This document shows, one piece after another, positions 1 through 10,227 of a stretch of DNA of 64,000 bases. The stretch's first letter is position 1, and each line of letters begins with the position of its first letter. A program made the translations under genes and the position numbers. Under the pieces are notes generated by a model. The model was not told where the DNA came from and did not search any database. It was given only the letters and a program-made list of their open reading frames with translations. Origin of the DNA: Ananas comosus (taxonomy: Eukaryota > Streptophyta > Magnoliopsida > Poales > Bromeliaceae); the NCBI RefSeq assembly GCF_001540865.1, contig NC_033633.1:10204917-10268916 (forward strand), given 5' to 3'.

Positions 1-434
1 TTGAAAAAAAAAAAAAAAATGGCACGTTTTCCGCAACTCTGTTTTAAAAAGGCTTTTAAAATCGACCCCGGGCCGTGACATGAAAATAAATTCGATGTTC
101 GGTAATCCCATGTTTTCAACCTCAACCAATTGCTAAATGATATTATTCCATCTTTTCATATCTTGATTAGTTCTTACAAATTTCTGTAAGCATTCTAGTG
201 TTGCAATTATGGAGTTTTTATCATATGCAATCCTCAAAAGCAGCCTACGCTTTCATGTCATGCGCATGCGCACGTCATTAAAAAGTGTCTTAGCTCTAAT
301 ATTGGCACCCTATATATAAGAATTTTATGTAAATTCATAGATTGACTGTGTTAATTTAACTACATGTTTATGGAACAATGTATTCAGAAATTGCCTTTCT
401 ATGATAAAATTAGGTTGTATCTTTACATTTGTTT

Positions 435-544
435 ACCGACCGTCCCTAGCGCAAGTGGCAAAAGGGTTTGGTGGTTGGTACCCGAGACCCAAGTTCGAAT
501 CCTAGTTGATTCACATTGGCTACCTTTCTCTCAAAAAAAAAAAA
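435..544 (+). mobile_element. tRNA-derived SINE, copy 1 (internally shortened)
   Basis: Starts ACCGACCGTCCCTAG, has a box A-like stretch (GTGGCAAAAGGGTTTGG) and a canonical pol III box B (GTTCGAATCC), and ends CTCTC plus poly(A). It is flanked by a perfect 14-bp target-site duplication, CTTTACATTTGTTT, at 421-434 and 545-558. Compared with the copy at 49956 it lacks most of the 3' body between TTGATTCACATT and GCTACC. Four related copies lie at 49956, 51521, about 61430 and 61731, all on +. Known: tRNA-derived SINEs have split pol III promoters and are mobilised by LINE reverse transcriptase. I do not recognise the named family. Confidence 0.88.
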
Positions 545-917
545 CTTTACATTTGTTTCAATTTCATATGTTACTTTTTTGCTGATTGCATCAGTGACAT
601 TTAATTATGGAATAACTTTTCATGAGCTTTTTGTAAGGACCTAACAAATAAAGGGAAAGCAAAGCACTACATCTATCTATACGCCACCCTATTTGTGATC
701 TACACTTTGCCACCCTGTTTTAGATAATGTAGTTGTTTGCTACCATTTAAAATTTTTATAAGTACGATAATTAAATTAAAATGAGCAATAGTTGAAATAA
801 GTTCTAAACATTTTTACTTTTTTAAAGGGGCTTTTGTTTTTACAGCAATGGTTCTATAGTTAGTTATTTCACTAAACTTAATTTACACCCTAATTGCAAC
901 TTCATTGATCCAAACAC

Positions 918-1042
918 CCCACAGGTTGGGCTTTTCTCAATCAGGCTTATGACCATCATGGATAGTTAGGCTTAGGGCGGACCAATTGCGACTCGGACTT
1001 GAATAGATATCAGCTGGGTTTAGATCCATCTATTTGGCTACA
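918..1042. repeat. Dispersed direct repeat, copy 1
   Basis: About 125 bp starting CCCACAGGTTGGGCTTTTC and running through GGGCGGACCAATTGCGAC to ATCCATCTATTTGGC. It is closely matched by 3279-3400 in the same orientation. Both copies sit in AT-rich DNA without open frames. They could be LTR or MITE remnants; the family is unknown to me. Confidence 0.8.
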
Positions 1043-1740
1043 TGATATTTGGCTATACTTGAATAGAGATTTCAAGAGAGTCCTGATAACCAACATACCG
1101 AAATTTCTGAACAACAGAGCAGCTCTCTCTAATGTCTTGTTATACGAAATGTCATGGTGTCAGTTTAGTATTTAAGAAGGAAGGATGGCATTAAAGGGTC
1201 AGCACTCTAGAAAGGAAGATGCACTACTTTCAGTTGTGAGTCAAAAACTGAGAATGTTCTTACTGGTTAAGAAAATAAAAAGTAGTTCATAGCAGAATAT
1301 ATATATCAAACTGCTAACAGGACTACTTATATATTTTAAAGTTCTAATTAATGAAGCAACCAAAATTATGACTAACGTATGGTTTGAAACAATTTAGAAG
1401 GACGGCAAACTTTATTTTATATTTTTGGAATCTTGGATTTACTATCAGCAGCCTAGACAAAGGCCAACAAAGGAAAAGGTCAAAAACAAAAGGTACAAAA
1501 ATGTCGTGGATGAATTAAACAATTGATTATATATACATGCAAAAGAAACTGAAAAGTCTAATTAACTCCTTAACTGAAATATACACAAAAACTGAACAGT
1601 AATATTATATACATTTTTTATCTAAATTATTTATTAAAATTTTATATCTATGATCAAATCCTGATGACATATTAACACATTTTTTAAAATTCTATACTTA
1701 TGATCAATTTTTTTTGTGTGTAACTTTCACAATAATTCAA

Positions 1741-2325
1741 TTTTGATTCTTAAATTATGAATTAATTCATAAGAAAGATACAAAATCTATAAACTAATTG
1801 CAAAACCGAACCAAACAGAATTAATTCAGTTTGGTTTGGTTTGGTTTCAAGTCTAAATCAGTTCAGTTTGGTTCTGAATTTTTCCAAACCGATAAATTTG
1901 GTTCGGTTTGAAAGCGCATAAAAAAGAAAATCAAACCAAATTGATTATACCCCTATGAGAATCAATATAAGAATGTATGCCCAGTTTGGAGTGAGGTACC
2001 CACAGCAGACATGGAAAATTTGAACTCAAAAGTTTTGATTCTTAAAATTATGAATTTATTCATAAGAAAGATACAAAATCTATAAACTACTTGCAAAACC
2101 GAACCAAACCGAATTAATTCGGTTTGCTTTGGTTTGGTTTCAAGTCTAAATCAGTTCAGTTCGGTTCTAAATTTTTTCAAACCGAAAAATTCAGTCCGGT
2201 TTAAAAAATGCATAAAAAAGAAATCAAACCAAACTGATTATACCCTTATGAGAATCAATCTAAGAATGTATGCCTAGTTTGGAGTGAGGTACCCACAGCA
2301 GACATGAAAAATTTGAACTCCAAAG
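1741..2325. repeat. Tandem direct repeat, two units of about 292 bp
   Basis: The unit starts TTGATTCTTAAATTATGAAT and includes GCAAAACCGAACCAAAC, TCAAGTCTAAATCAGTTCAG and GGAGTGAGGTACCCACAGCA. It occurs at about 1741-2033 and again at about 2034-2325 with scattered substitutions and small indels. Each unit also carries inverted AACCGAA/TTCGGTT motifs. This is a diverged tandem duplication, perhaps of a small foldback element. No coding potential is visible. Confidence 0.85.
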
Positions 2326-3278
2326 AGAGGGGAAAATCTTGTTAAGCTCAAAGATAAATCGACAAATACAATAAACATAAGAATATGATAAAAATGTGTG
2401 TCACTATAAGCAAATATCAAGACCCGGTTTCTCTGTAGATAGTTTGCACTCATTTTCTATTGTTCTGCAATCTGCAGAATACAAATTCCACAAACTCCAC
2501 TTATAGTAATCAAACCTGCATTTTGTTCTCCCATTAGTTCGACCACCTGACTCCCCCTGGACGTTTGAATTAATACTTTCGGTTGTAGCAAAAGCTATAT
2601 AAAATGAACAAGTTGACCAGTTATTTTGGGTAAATTTTCAAAACGATGAATCTATGCAAGAGGTTCCTTGGTTTATGCTTATTGAGCAAAATGTCAAGAA
2701 GACAGTCTTATTCACTTCAGTTAAAATCTCAAACACTAGAATGTATGTAGACCTGAAATGTTACAGATAGCAATGGCCATTGCTGCCACCAATATGTGAA
2801 TGACTCAGAAAAAATATTTGTCATTATGTTTTGCCGATTCATTCCCTAATTTCAAGTCCATCACACACGAATGTTGATTTACTTACATATTAAAAATGTA
2901 GTTCTCAGGTAGGAAAATGAATATTCACAGCCTTTAACAATCAACAAGCGACCTTATGACAAAGGAATTTCAGATCTACATGACTTCAATGGGTAATAAT
3001 TGGAAGTGGAGTTTTACGGTGTAGTGGTAGACCTTAATTTAGGTATTAATGTGCTAGGGACATTTGGAGGAACTTAGGAATCTTAGAGCTCTGCCTTTTA
3101 GGTGTCTTACTTGAGAGTCATAGCATCATAGGTCCTAGTGGTGGCAATTATCAACATGGATTTTATTAATAGAAAATATAAAAAAATTATAAAATTATGT
3201 CATACATGTATGCATATGTGACACATCTTTCTTAAGCTTTCATTCTAGTCTTATATAAGTTGATTTACTATATTAACG

Positions 3279-3400
3279 TCCCACAGGTTAGGCTTTTCTC
3301 AATTAGGCTTATGACCATGATGCATAGTTAGGCTTGGGGCGGACCAATTGCGACCCGAACTTGAATAGATATCAGCTGGGTTTGAATCCATATATTTGGC
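3279..3400. repeat. Dispersed direct repeat, copy 2
   Basis: Same sequence as 918-1042 (TAGGCTTTTCTCAATTAGGC ... GATATCAGCTGGGTTTG), about 2.36 kb downstream in the same orientation. No coding capacity. Confidence 0.8.
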
Positions 3401-4947
3401 GTTTGATCGATCGGTCATCTTCGTGGCTGGAACTTTATAATTCCTTATAGTAATCAAAGAAATTCAAAGATTCTAACATGAAAGCACGCGATTAGCAATA
3501 ATTAGCATCTTATCTTAACTAAAGGAAAGTTTCTTTTGCTCATTGCTAAACCTGTTAAACAGGCATGCAAGATCCTCAAGCCGGTATGTTTAACTGACAT
3601 TGATGAAAGATTTTAACTTGCCAGCGGGTCGAATATGAAAATTTGGTTCTATAGGTTTTCATAATTTGTCTTGACTCTACAATGTGAGGATTACATTGGC
3701 TAGCTACTATCTTTGGAGAGGGCTAAGTTCTTAAATTGCAATATTGGAACATTTTTTTTGGTGTAAACTTACTACCTTGAAAAAGATTCTAATGTGCATT
3801 TTATTCTTGAAAAGAATTTGAATGAAAATTTTGATTGTTGGTTAGTAATCCTAGAGCTAGATAAAAACATTGCTGAAAATTTTGTTTGTGCTATAAATAT
3901 CTATCACCAATGACTTTAGAAAAATTAGTGGCAATAAGATTCTAGGTTATTTACAACACTAATGCTTTGGTCTTTGTTGCTAGGCATGATGCGTTGTGCT
4001 AAGAGCTTGAAACTAATTAGCAAAAGACAGGATGTTGTTTACATTGAAGGGAGTATTTACATGTTAAATGGGAAGTCTTTAGATTGCTGATGGAGTTTCT
4101 ACATAATATTTAGGTGGTTTAAAATTACCTAAATCGTCAAATATTTTGCAGTATTAAATGTTTAGATGTGTGATCAAACTATGTTTTTATAACTCAACAT
4201 TTGTTCGTTCAAATTATCTTTACAGTGTTTTTAAAATGTTTTCAGATTGGATTGAGGTCGGACATAGCAATTTTGGTGATGGCCTAGGGCTCGCTCAAAG
4301 GTTTGTATATTGCTGCCTATAATTTTTTCGTCCATTCCCATGAACTAACAATGAGAGGTCCTTAAGAATTTAGCACATGTATCAAACACTTTTCATCCGC
4401 AATGGATGAAAGGCAAAAAAAAAAAGGAGTAATTAAGTGGAAAAGGCACATAGTATACAACCCAAGCAATGCGAATTTTCTGAAAGTATATAACTATTAA
4501 ACGGACATAACGTAAGAAAAATATGCAGAATACGTACTTGGCTTTGAAGCAAAATAAGTGACAAAAACGACAGCAAAAGAAGTAGCACCTACGTAGAAGG
4601 CTAAAAGGGAAAAAAAGAGAAAAGAAAAGTTATAAGTAAAGAAGTAAATGAATACAGTAGGCACGACACTTGAAGCAAACAGAAAAAATGCTCTTAAGCA
4701 ATCATCACAACAGTCATAACACTCCATAATAAATTAGGAAGAACACCACCACAGTAAATCAATAAGAGTATGTATATTAAATAAAAGAAGCAACACAAAT
4801 TATAAGAAAAATGAGAAGAAGTTCCTGCATATGTGAGTAGACCATATATACATTATTATATGCTCTCTCTGTTTTTTTAATTCTTTCATTTTTTTTGACT
4901 TATAGAGTAACACTGTTCACTTAATGTTTTAATCTTAAATATTTTAC

Positions 4948-5027
4948 GGAGAGTTTAAATATTTTAATATTTTACATGTCCTTCTTGGAGAGTTTAAATA
5001 TTTTAATATTTTACATGTCCTTCTTGG
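4948..5027. repeat. 39-bp tandem duplication beside the Mutator-like element
   Basis: The unit GGAGAGTTTAAATATTTTAA plus ATTTTACATGTCCTTCTT occurs twice in a row (4948-4986 and 4987-5025) almost without difference. It ends two bases before the target duplication of the element at 5038. Confidence 0.85.
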
Positions 5028-5037
5028 ACCACAATAA

Positions 5038-5854
5038 GGGATAATTGCCTATATACCCTTCATGCGTTCGGAAATATCAGATCTACCCCTACTTTTTTTT
5101 TCTTTTTAAAATGCCCCTCATATGTTTCACCGTTATTCCAAAATACCCCGCAGTTATCCCCTGTTAGCTTAACTCGGGTTAAACATGGGTTAAATCTATA
5201 TTAGAGTTAAAATCTAAACAAAATACCTATTTTGCCCCTACCTTATTATACTAATCCCTAAGATTATCCTTTCTTTCTTCCCCAACTTGGTCGCCACCAC
5301 CGGCCGGCTGCTCCGCCTCCACCTCGCCTCATCTCCTCCCAAACCACCACCACCTCCCACACCTCCACCTCCAACACCACCCCTCTCGTCGCTCTCGTCG
5401 TCCTCTTCCACCGCTGCTCTCGTCGTTGCCATCGCCCTCCTCCTCTGCCGCCTTGGCCGGCGTCGGGAGCAAGAGGGCCGCAGCGACGATCCCATCTCTC
5501 GCCGCTCTCGTCGTGCTTCTCCTCCTTCGCTGCCTTGCCCGGGGCCGGGAGCAAGAAGGCCGCAGCGCCATCGGACCCCTGCACACCCTCTGCTTCGGAT
5601 CCGACTGAAGGGCAAATAAGAAAAGTATTTACTATATGAAGGGTATATAAGAAAAGTTTGTTACGGTACAAGGGTATATTGGAATGGGCAAAATGGTAAT
5701 TTTTCAGAGATAATGGCAGCTCATTAACGGAACTCAACTCCAAGGGTATTTTAGAAAAACTTGGAACATAAGAAGGGTATTTTCAATATTAGCCTTCTAA
5801 GAGGGGTAAATAAGAAAACTGGAAACTTTTCAGGGGTATATAGGCAATTGCCCC
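5038..5854. mobile_element. Non-autonomous Mutator-like element with GC-rich interior (Pack-MULE-like)
   Basis: Terminal inverted repeats read GGGATAATTGCCTATATACC at the left and, reverse-complemented, GGGGCAATTGCCTATATACC at the right. A perfect 9-bp target duplication, CCACAATAA, lies at 5029-5037 and 5855-5863; nine bases is the Mutator superfamily size. The termini are AT-rich, but about 5275-5610 is strongly GC-rich. That interior has an internal direct repeat (CGGGAGCAAGAGGGCCGCAG near 5463 and CGGGAGCAAGAAGGCCGCAG near 5545) and open frames on both strands encoding only low-complexity Pro/Arg/Ser-rich peptide. The base-composition jump suggests a captured gene fragment (inference). 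No transposase is present. Confidence 0.85.
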
Positions 5855-6072
5855 CCACAATAAAATAGAAGTCGCTAAGTCATTAGAAGAATCAAAAAAC
5901 ATTGCATAAATGATAAGGTCTTCAAGCAACTTACTACATAAGAATAGCAAACATTCAGTAGAAGTTAAGTAGGGATAAATTTGGCAGATGCAAAGTCAGT
6001 TAGTAATATATTGTAAAATATACTAGCATTGCCCGTACATACCACAAAACCGACAAAATCACAAAATGGAAT

Positions 6073-6238
6073 TGTGAGACCCCAGATAGTCCTATATATA
6101 AGATATAATAGGGCTAAACTCTTAACCCGGCTTAAGAATTTTGGGTGGTGGCTAGACCCAAGAGGTTAAGAGAGTTAAGCGTGCTAGGACGGGAGTAGTC
6201 CTAGGATGGGTGGCCCCCTGGGAAGTCGGGGCGTCACA
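6073..6238 (+). mobile_element. Solo LTR with 5S rRNA-like sequence (Cassandra-type TRIM)
   Basis: A 166-bp unit beginning TGTGAGACCC and ending GGGGCGTCACA, flanked by a perfect 5-bp target duplication GGAAT (6068-6072 and 6239-6243). Its 3' half matches the internal-promoter part of plant 5S rRNA: AGTTAAGCGTGCTAGGAC, GGAGTAGTCCTAGGATGGG, then CCTGGGAAGTC. Known: Cassandra TRIM retrotransposons carry 5S-derived sequence in their terminal repeats. Only one LTR is present with an intact target duplication, so this is a solo LTR left by LTR-LTR recombination. It is not a functional 5S gene. Confidence 0.82.
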
Positions 6239-6327
6239 GGAATTCAAAAAGCCAGAACACAAGAACGAAGGAAGCCCTAATCTTTTTTCCTATAGTAATC
6301 AGAAGATGGTTCAGGACCGTCCTAATC

Positions 6328-7002
6328 TTAGTTCCTATAATAATCAGAAGGAGGTTCAAGATCTTCTTCGGTTCCTGATGCAGACTCTGCTGCACGGGCT
6401 TCATTTGCAGGTAAATGATCTTCAGTGCTTGGCAAACTTTCAGCGGCAAATAGATATCGATCTGCATCCATTGGATCAATGTTGGATTGAGCAAGCAGAC
6501 TGTGACACTTGCTAATATCCGCCCTAATTTCATTCCAATCACCGAGAATCCGATCTCCTTCTTTCATTAAAGAATTGTAAAACCTCTTGAGTATAGCATG
6601 TTCCTTCTTTAGCATTTCGCATTCATTTCGAAGATCTCCATATTTTCAGGAAGCACTATCATATAAGTTTTTAAAATGGTTTTTTTTTTCAGTATAATTA
6701 GCATCCCTAATGTCAAATTGAAGTTCATTTCATAGCGTCTCGATAGCAGCCCGAGTAGCTTCATTTTCAGACAAGCTCGAATCGACAGATGGAGAACCCC
6801 AACATGTAATAACCTCCATACAGCGGCCACACCTTGGAACTTGGACATCTACAAAAGTGCAAAATTGATTGCTCGAGCCTACGGTGATTCCATACCTCGG
6901 AGGAGGGAGGGAAAACTTCTCACAAATATTACGCAACAATTGCTGAAAGTTTATCTCAACAATAAAAGACGACGCCATCACGTCACTAAAATAGCTAATC
7001 AA
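6328..7002 (-). pseudogene. Decayed gene fragment with possible dsRNA-binding-like segment
   Basis: Three minus-strand frames join into one protein-like sequence interrupted by frameshifts near 6730 and 6640. The first piece (7002-6730) contains LLRNICEKFSLPPPRY and ends SLSENEATRAAIETL, a spacing that recalls the first strand and last helix of a double-stranded-RNA-binding fold. The last piece (about 6615-6328) is acidic and helical (KRFYNSLMKEGDRILGDWNE ... SGTEEDLEPPSDYYRN) and ends in a natural stop. No start or promoter is evident. It lies inside the putative Helitron, so a captured, non-functional fragment is the simplest reading. The dsRNA-binding assignment is tentative. Confidence 0.45.
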
Positions 7003-8164
7003 ATGAAGGTTGATGACATGTATTAATTAACATCCGATTATAAGCCAATTACTTATTGTCATTCTTTTGGATGACATAATGAAAAGCAAGAATGATTCCT
7101 GAAAAGAAATTACTATTTTAAAATAAAGAGACTACGCATTGATTAGTGTTGCAGCACATCTTTTAGCTGTCTGAATTAGGAAATTCTTGGTTCTATTGCC
7201 TACAAATTTGGTGAAATTGAGGTATCCTATTCTATTATATATATACATACACAACGACATCAAAAGATTGTTGATAGGAAATTATTTCCTTTTTTTTCTC
7301 TTTACAGCTTGATGTTCCCTTTTTTTTTTTAATGAACTTTTGCTGATTAAATTTTTTTTTTTCAATGGACAATCAATATTGTCATGCTTTGACTGTAGGG
7401 AGAGGTGATGTAAGGAAAAAAGTAATTAAGTATTTAGATGCTAAGTTGAACTTGTTTTGGTACATTAGTAGAATATTTTTAGGTACATTTATAGAATGTT
7501 CGATCTATATTATGCTGTGGTCAAAGTAAGTATACATGCAGTGAGCCATCAGATTTCAGGGATAAATATGCAACAGTTAAGACGTAAAAAAAAAAAGAAA
7601 AACATTGTGACCTCTTCAACTATAGGCCATTTTTATATATGTGAGGAGCATAAAAAAAAGGAACTTTTTTCACCTCCAAAACATTCGGCTTCGTTATAAA
7701 GAGAGAGGCCATGTAAAAAATACTTTTTGCTCATTTTCAACAAATAGTTCCTTTTTTTCTGAGTGCTTGCTTGGACTAAGTATATGATGCTCCAGCCATA
7801 TCAGATAGGGCACAATACTCACAACTAAAGTTAAGATTTTGTTCATATTTTCAAAATTATACAACCGAATAGCGAAAGAGGAACATCAAAAGAGGGAGCT
7901 TTTACCTTTTCTCACCTCCAAACGGCTGGGCCTCTTGATTGTAATCGAGAAGCTTCTACTCGATCCGCTTCCCGGAGGTGAAATCGAAGCCCGCAGAGGG
8001 CTAGCTACCAAATCAGAGATGAAAAAAATTACCAGGAGAGAAATAGAGTTTTTTTTGCTGCAAATAAAATTTTTACAGAGGCATATTATATAGGCAGCAA
8101 GAATGGACCACGGAGAATGAATCCGAACCATTTTCATGACCGGAGGGGATGAATAAGCCGAAAC

Positions 8165-8400
8165 GAAGCGTTGCTAACGGGAACGGTGCGACGGGAAGAA
8201 GGGCAGACCATGAACTCGGCCTAACATTCTATCTAGAGAGGGAACAGGAGTTAGAGCGGCATCTAGGGGGCGAACGAAACGAAGCGTCGCTAACGGGAAC
8301 GGGCGCGACGGGAAGAAGGCTCGACCATGAACTCGGCCCAACATTCCGTCCAGAGTGGGAACAGGAGTCGGAGCGGCATCTAGAGGGGCGAGCGAAGGAG
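8165..8400. repeat. GC-rich tandem duplication, 116-bp period
   Basis: GAAGCGTTGCTAACGGGAAC at 8165 recurs as GAAGCGTCGCTAACGGGAAC at 8281, and the following GACGGGAAGAAGG, CATGAACTCGGCC and GGAACAGGAGT motifs also repeat. Composition is far richer in GC than the surroundings, as in exon-derived sequence. An open frame at 8149-8448 spans both units but shows no known domain. Confidence 0.75.
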
Positions 8401-8654
8401 CCGGAGCGGCACATCGGGTGGAAGACGAAGTTAATTAGAAGCAGTTAAAGAAATTAAATGGGAAGCAGAGTAAGGAGGAAAATTAAATAGGAAGCAGAGT
8501 AGGGAGGAAAAAAAAAATTGGTCGAGTGGGCGCCACCCACTAATTAATTAATAGAGTAGCTTAAGATGACAGGTAGGGCCCACAAAAGATTAAGTTAAGC
8601 TAATATTGCCACGTGGACAAAGAGAATGAGCTTTCATAAGGGTTATACATATCT

Positions 8655-8742
8655 ATTTCCCTACATTAAAGGAGGGTTTGGGGGGATCAAAGGGTGACAC
8701 GTGCCCCCCCCCAAACCCCCACTTTACTCTCTCCCTATATAT
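8655..8742. repeat. Direct repeat, copy 1 (Helitron 5'-end-like)
   Basis: CCTACATTAAAGGAGGGTTT followed by GGGG, a CAAAGGGTGACACGT motif, a C-rich tract and a TCTCTC/TATATA tail. The same order of motifs recurs at 9421-9545. The start resembles the 5' ends of small plant Helitrons (TC then TATTAAA-type sequence), but this is only a visual match. Confidence 0.55.
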
Positions 8743-8743
8743 A

Positions 8744-9282
8744 GAGTTTGATTGGGCTACTATCGGTAGTAAACTGCTCGATTTACTACCGATTTGTTTT
8801 TGATGATAGAGCTTCCAAATTGACGATCGGCACCGTTGAACATGATCTAGATCATTTAAATTATCTAGAAATCAAATTTCATGATTTTTTGGCATCACTA
8901 ACTGAACAATCAAAGGGTCACAAAATCTATAATTTTAATGGTTGATATGGTGCATTTGCTCGTTTAACGGTATAGAAGAGTTCAAATCAACTAAAGTTTT
9001 GTTAAAAATTTTTTAAAACTATTTAAAATAAGATCTAGACTCTAGATCTCAAATATAAAAATTGTATCATCACTATTTGAAGAATATTCATTTCCAGCCA
9101 TTTATTTTTCTGTTCACTTGATGGACAAGAGAACAATATCGCAAATGTGTGAAATTTGATTTCCAGATAGTTTAAATAGTTTAGATCATGTTTAACGGTG
9201 CCAATCATCAATTTGGAAGCTCTATTATGGAAAACAAATCAGTAGTAAACCGAGTCGTTTACTACCGATAGTATTCTAGCAA

Positions 9283-9289
<7 letters not shown>
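8744..9289. mobile_element. Foldback MITE with about 150-bp inverted repeats
   Basis: The left arm (from AGTTTGATTGGGCTACTATC, then GGTAGTAAAC ... GATAGAGCTTCCAAATTGA ... GTTGAACATGATCTAGATCA) is the inverse of the right arm (TGATTTCCAGATAG ... TCAATTTGGAAGCTCTATTA ... GTTTACTACCGATAGTA), with scattered mismatches. No coding frame of note. The ends abut TATATA-rich DNA, so the target duplication cannot be read. The superfamily is not certain. Confidence 0.75.
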
Positions 9290-9318
<29 letters not shown>

Positions 9319-9420
9319 TATATATATATAATATAAATACTATATATATTATATATATATATATATATCAATTTAAAATTTGATACTTTCATTTTTAAAT
9401 TTTATATTTAAATTAAAATA

Positions 9421-9545
9421 TTTTCTACATTAAAGGAGGGTTTGGGGACCAAAGGGTAACACGTAGCCCCGACCCCGCGCCCCCCCCCCCCCCCCCCCCC
9501 CCCCCCCGCCCCCTACTTTATCTCTCTCTCTCTCTCTATATATAT
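9421..9545. repeat. Direct repeat, copy 2, with a 28-base C run
   Basis: CTACATTAAAGGAGGGTTTG, then CAAAGGGTAACACGT, a C-rich tract and a TCTCTC/TATATA tail, as at 8655-8742. The C tract here includes an uninterrupted run of about 28 C (9480-9507). Such runs are unstable and error-prone in sequencing. Confidence 0.7.
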
Positions 9546-10227
9546 ATTTATATAATTTTAAATATTGATATCAAAATTTACAATTTTGATACTTTCAAAT
9601 TTTTAAATTTTAAATTTTATGTTTTAAAATTAAAATTTAATTTATAATATTTATTTCCAAATTTTAAATTTTAAAATTTAAAATTTTAAATCTCTAAACT
9701 CTATGAAATTAATTAATTAATTTTATTAATAATTCATTATATATAATATAGCTAATTAATTTTATTAATAATACACATAATAAATTGCGTAATAAAATCT
9801 AACCTAATAGATGCAATTTAAATCGCGTAAAATATCGCTGTATAAAAAAAATAGAGCATTTAAATTTTAGGAGTAAAATTTTAGAAATATAGTGTATTTC
9901 TGTGTATATATAATTAATGTTATTAAACAATTTCTTTTACAATTTTATTTTTCTTCTATTTATTGATTTTTTAAAATTATTTTGATAGATTTATCTCAAA
10001 TTATTTTCATATAAATATTTATGAAATAAATTGTTGTATAAATTTACTTTGCGCATATACCGATTTTAATGACTTTTATTTAAATAGATTTAACGATTAA
10101 ATTATTTTTTTATAACTTTTATTTTATTAATAATTAGACTTATAAAACTATATAAACATATTAAAAAAAATAAAATTTATTATAAAAATATTTTTATATC
10201 CGCAACATCGCGCGGGTATTTCACTAG
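9422..10227 (+). mobile_element. Putative AT-rich Helitron (3' end well formed)
   Basis: The right edge reads CCGCAACATCGCGCGGGTAT then TTTCACTAG followed by T. CCGC...GCGG can form the short 3' hairpin, and CTAG/T is the classical Helitron terminus and insertion point. The interior is very AT-rich with no open frames, so the element is non-autonomous. The 5' end may be TCTACATTAAAGG at 9422 or the related sequence near 8651; I cannot decide. Confidence 0.55.

Larger units (their letters stand above)
559..4947. other. Gene-free intergenic stretch
   Basis: AT-rich DNA with no coding region I can support; open frames are short and lack recognisable motifs. It contains a dispersed direct repeat (918-1042 and 3279-3400) and a local tandem duplication (1741-2325), listed separately. 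Apart from these I see nothing in it. Confidence 0.6.
6023..8655 (-). mobile_element. Putative Helitron carrying gene fragments
   Basis: Read on the minus strand, the left edge ends ACGGGCAATGCTAG followed by T, the form of a Helitron 3' terminus (short GC motif, then CTRR inserted before T). The interior includes a decayed gene fragment (6328-7002) and a GC-rich duplicated tract (8165-8400), plus a later solo LTR at 6073. The other end is uncertain. The sequence near 8650 (reverse ATAGATATGTATAACCC, with a nearby CCACGTGG) resembles the 5' end of the Helitron at 44654, but a clean TC start is not visible. The left end is reasonably supported; the extent is inferred. Confidence 0.4.

Noticed and set aside
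1..80. Possible 3' end of an LTR (CGACCCCGGGCCGTGACA) at the window edge.
   Set aside because: Only one side is visible, with no partner LTR, target duplication or coding region to support it.
5238..5743. Several overlapping open frames on both strands in the GC-rich patch.
   Set aside because: Low-complexity Pro/Arg/Ser/Gly peptides from a GC-rich transposon interior; no domain, start context or splice sites.
6165..6238. 5S rRNA gene.
   Set aside because: Only the 3' promoter-containing half is present, inside a TG...CA unit with a 5-bp target duplication; better explained as a Cassandra-type LTR.
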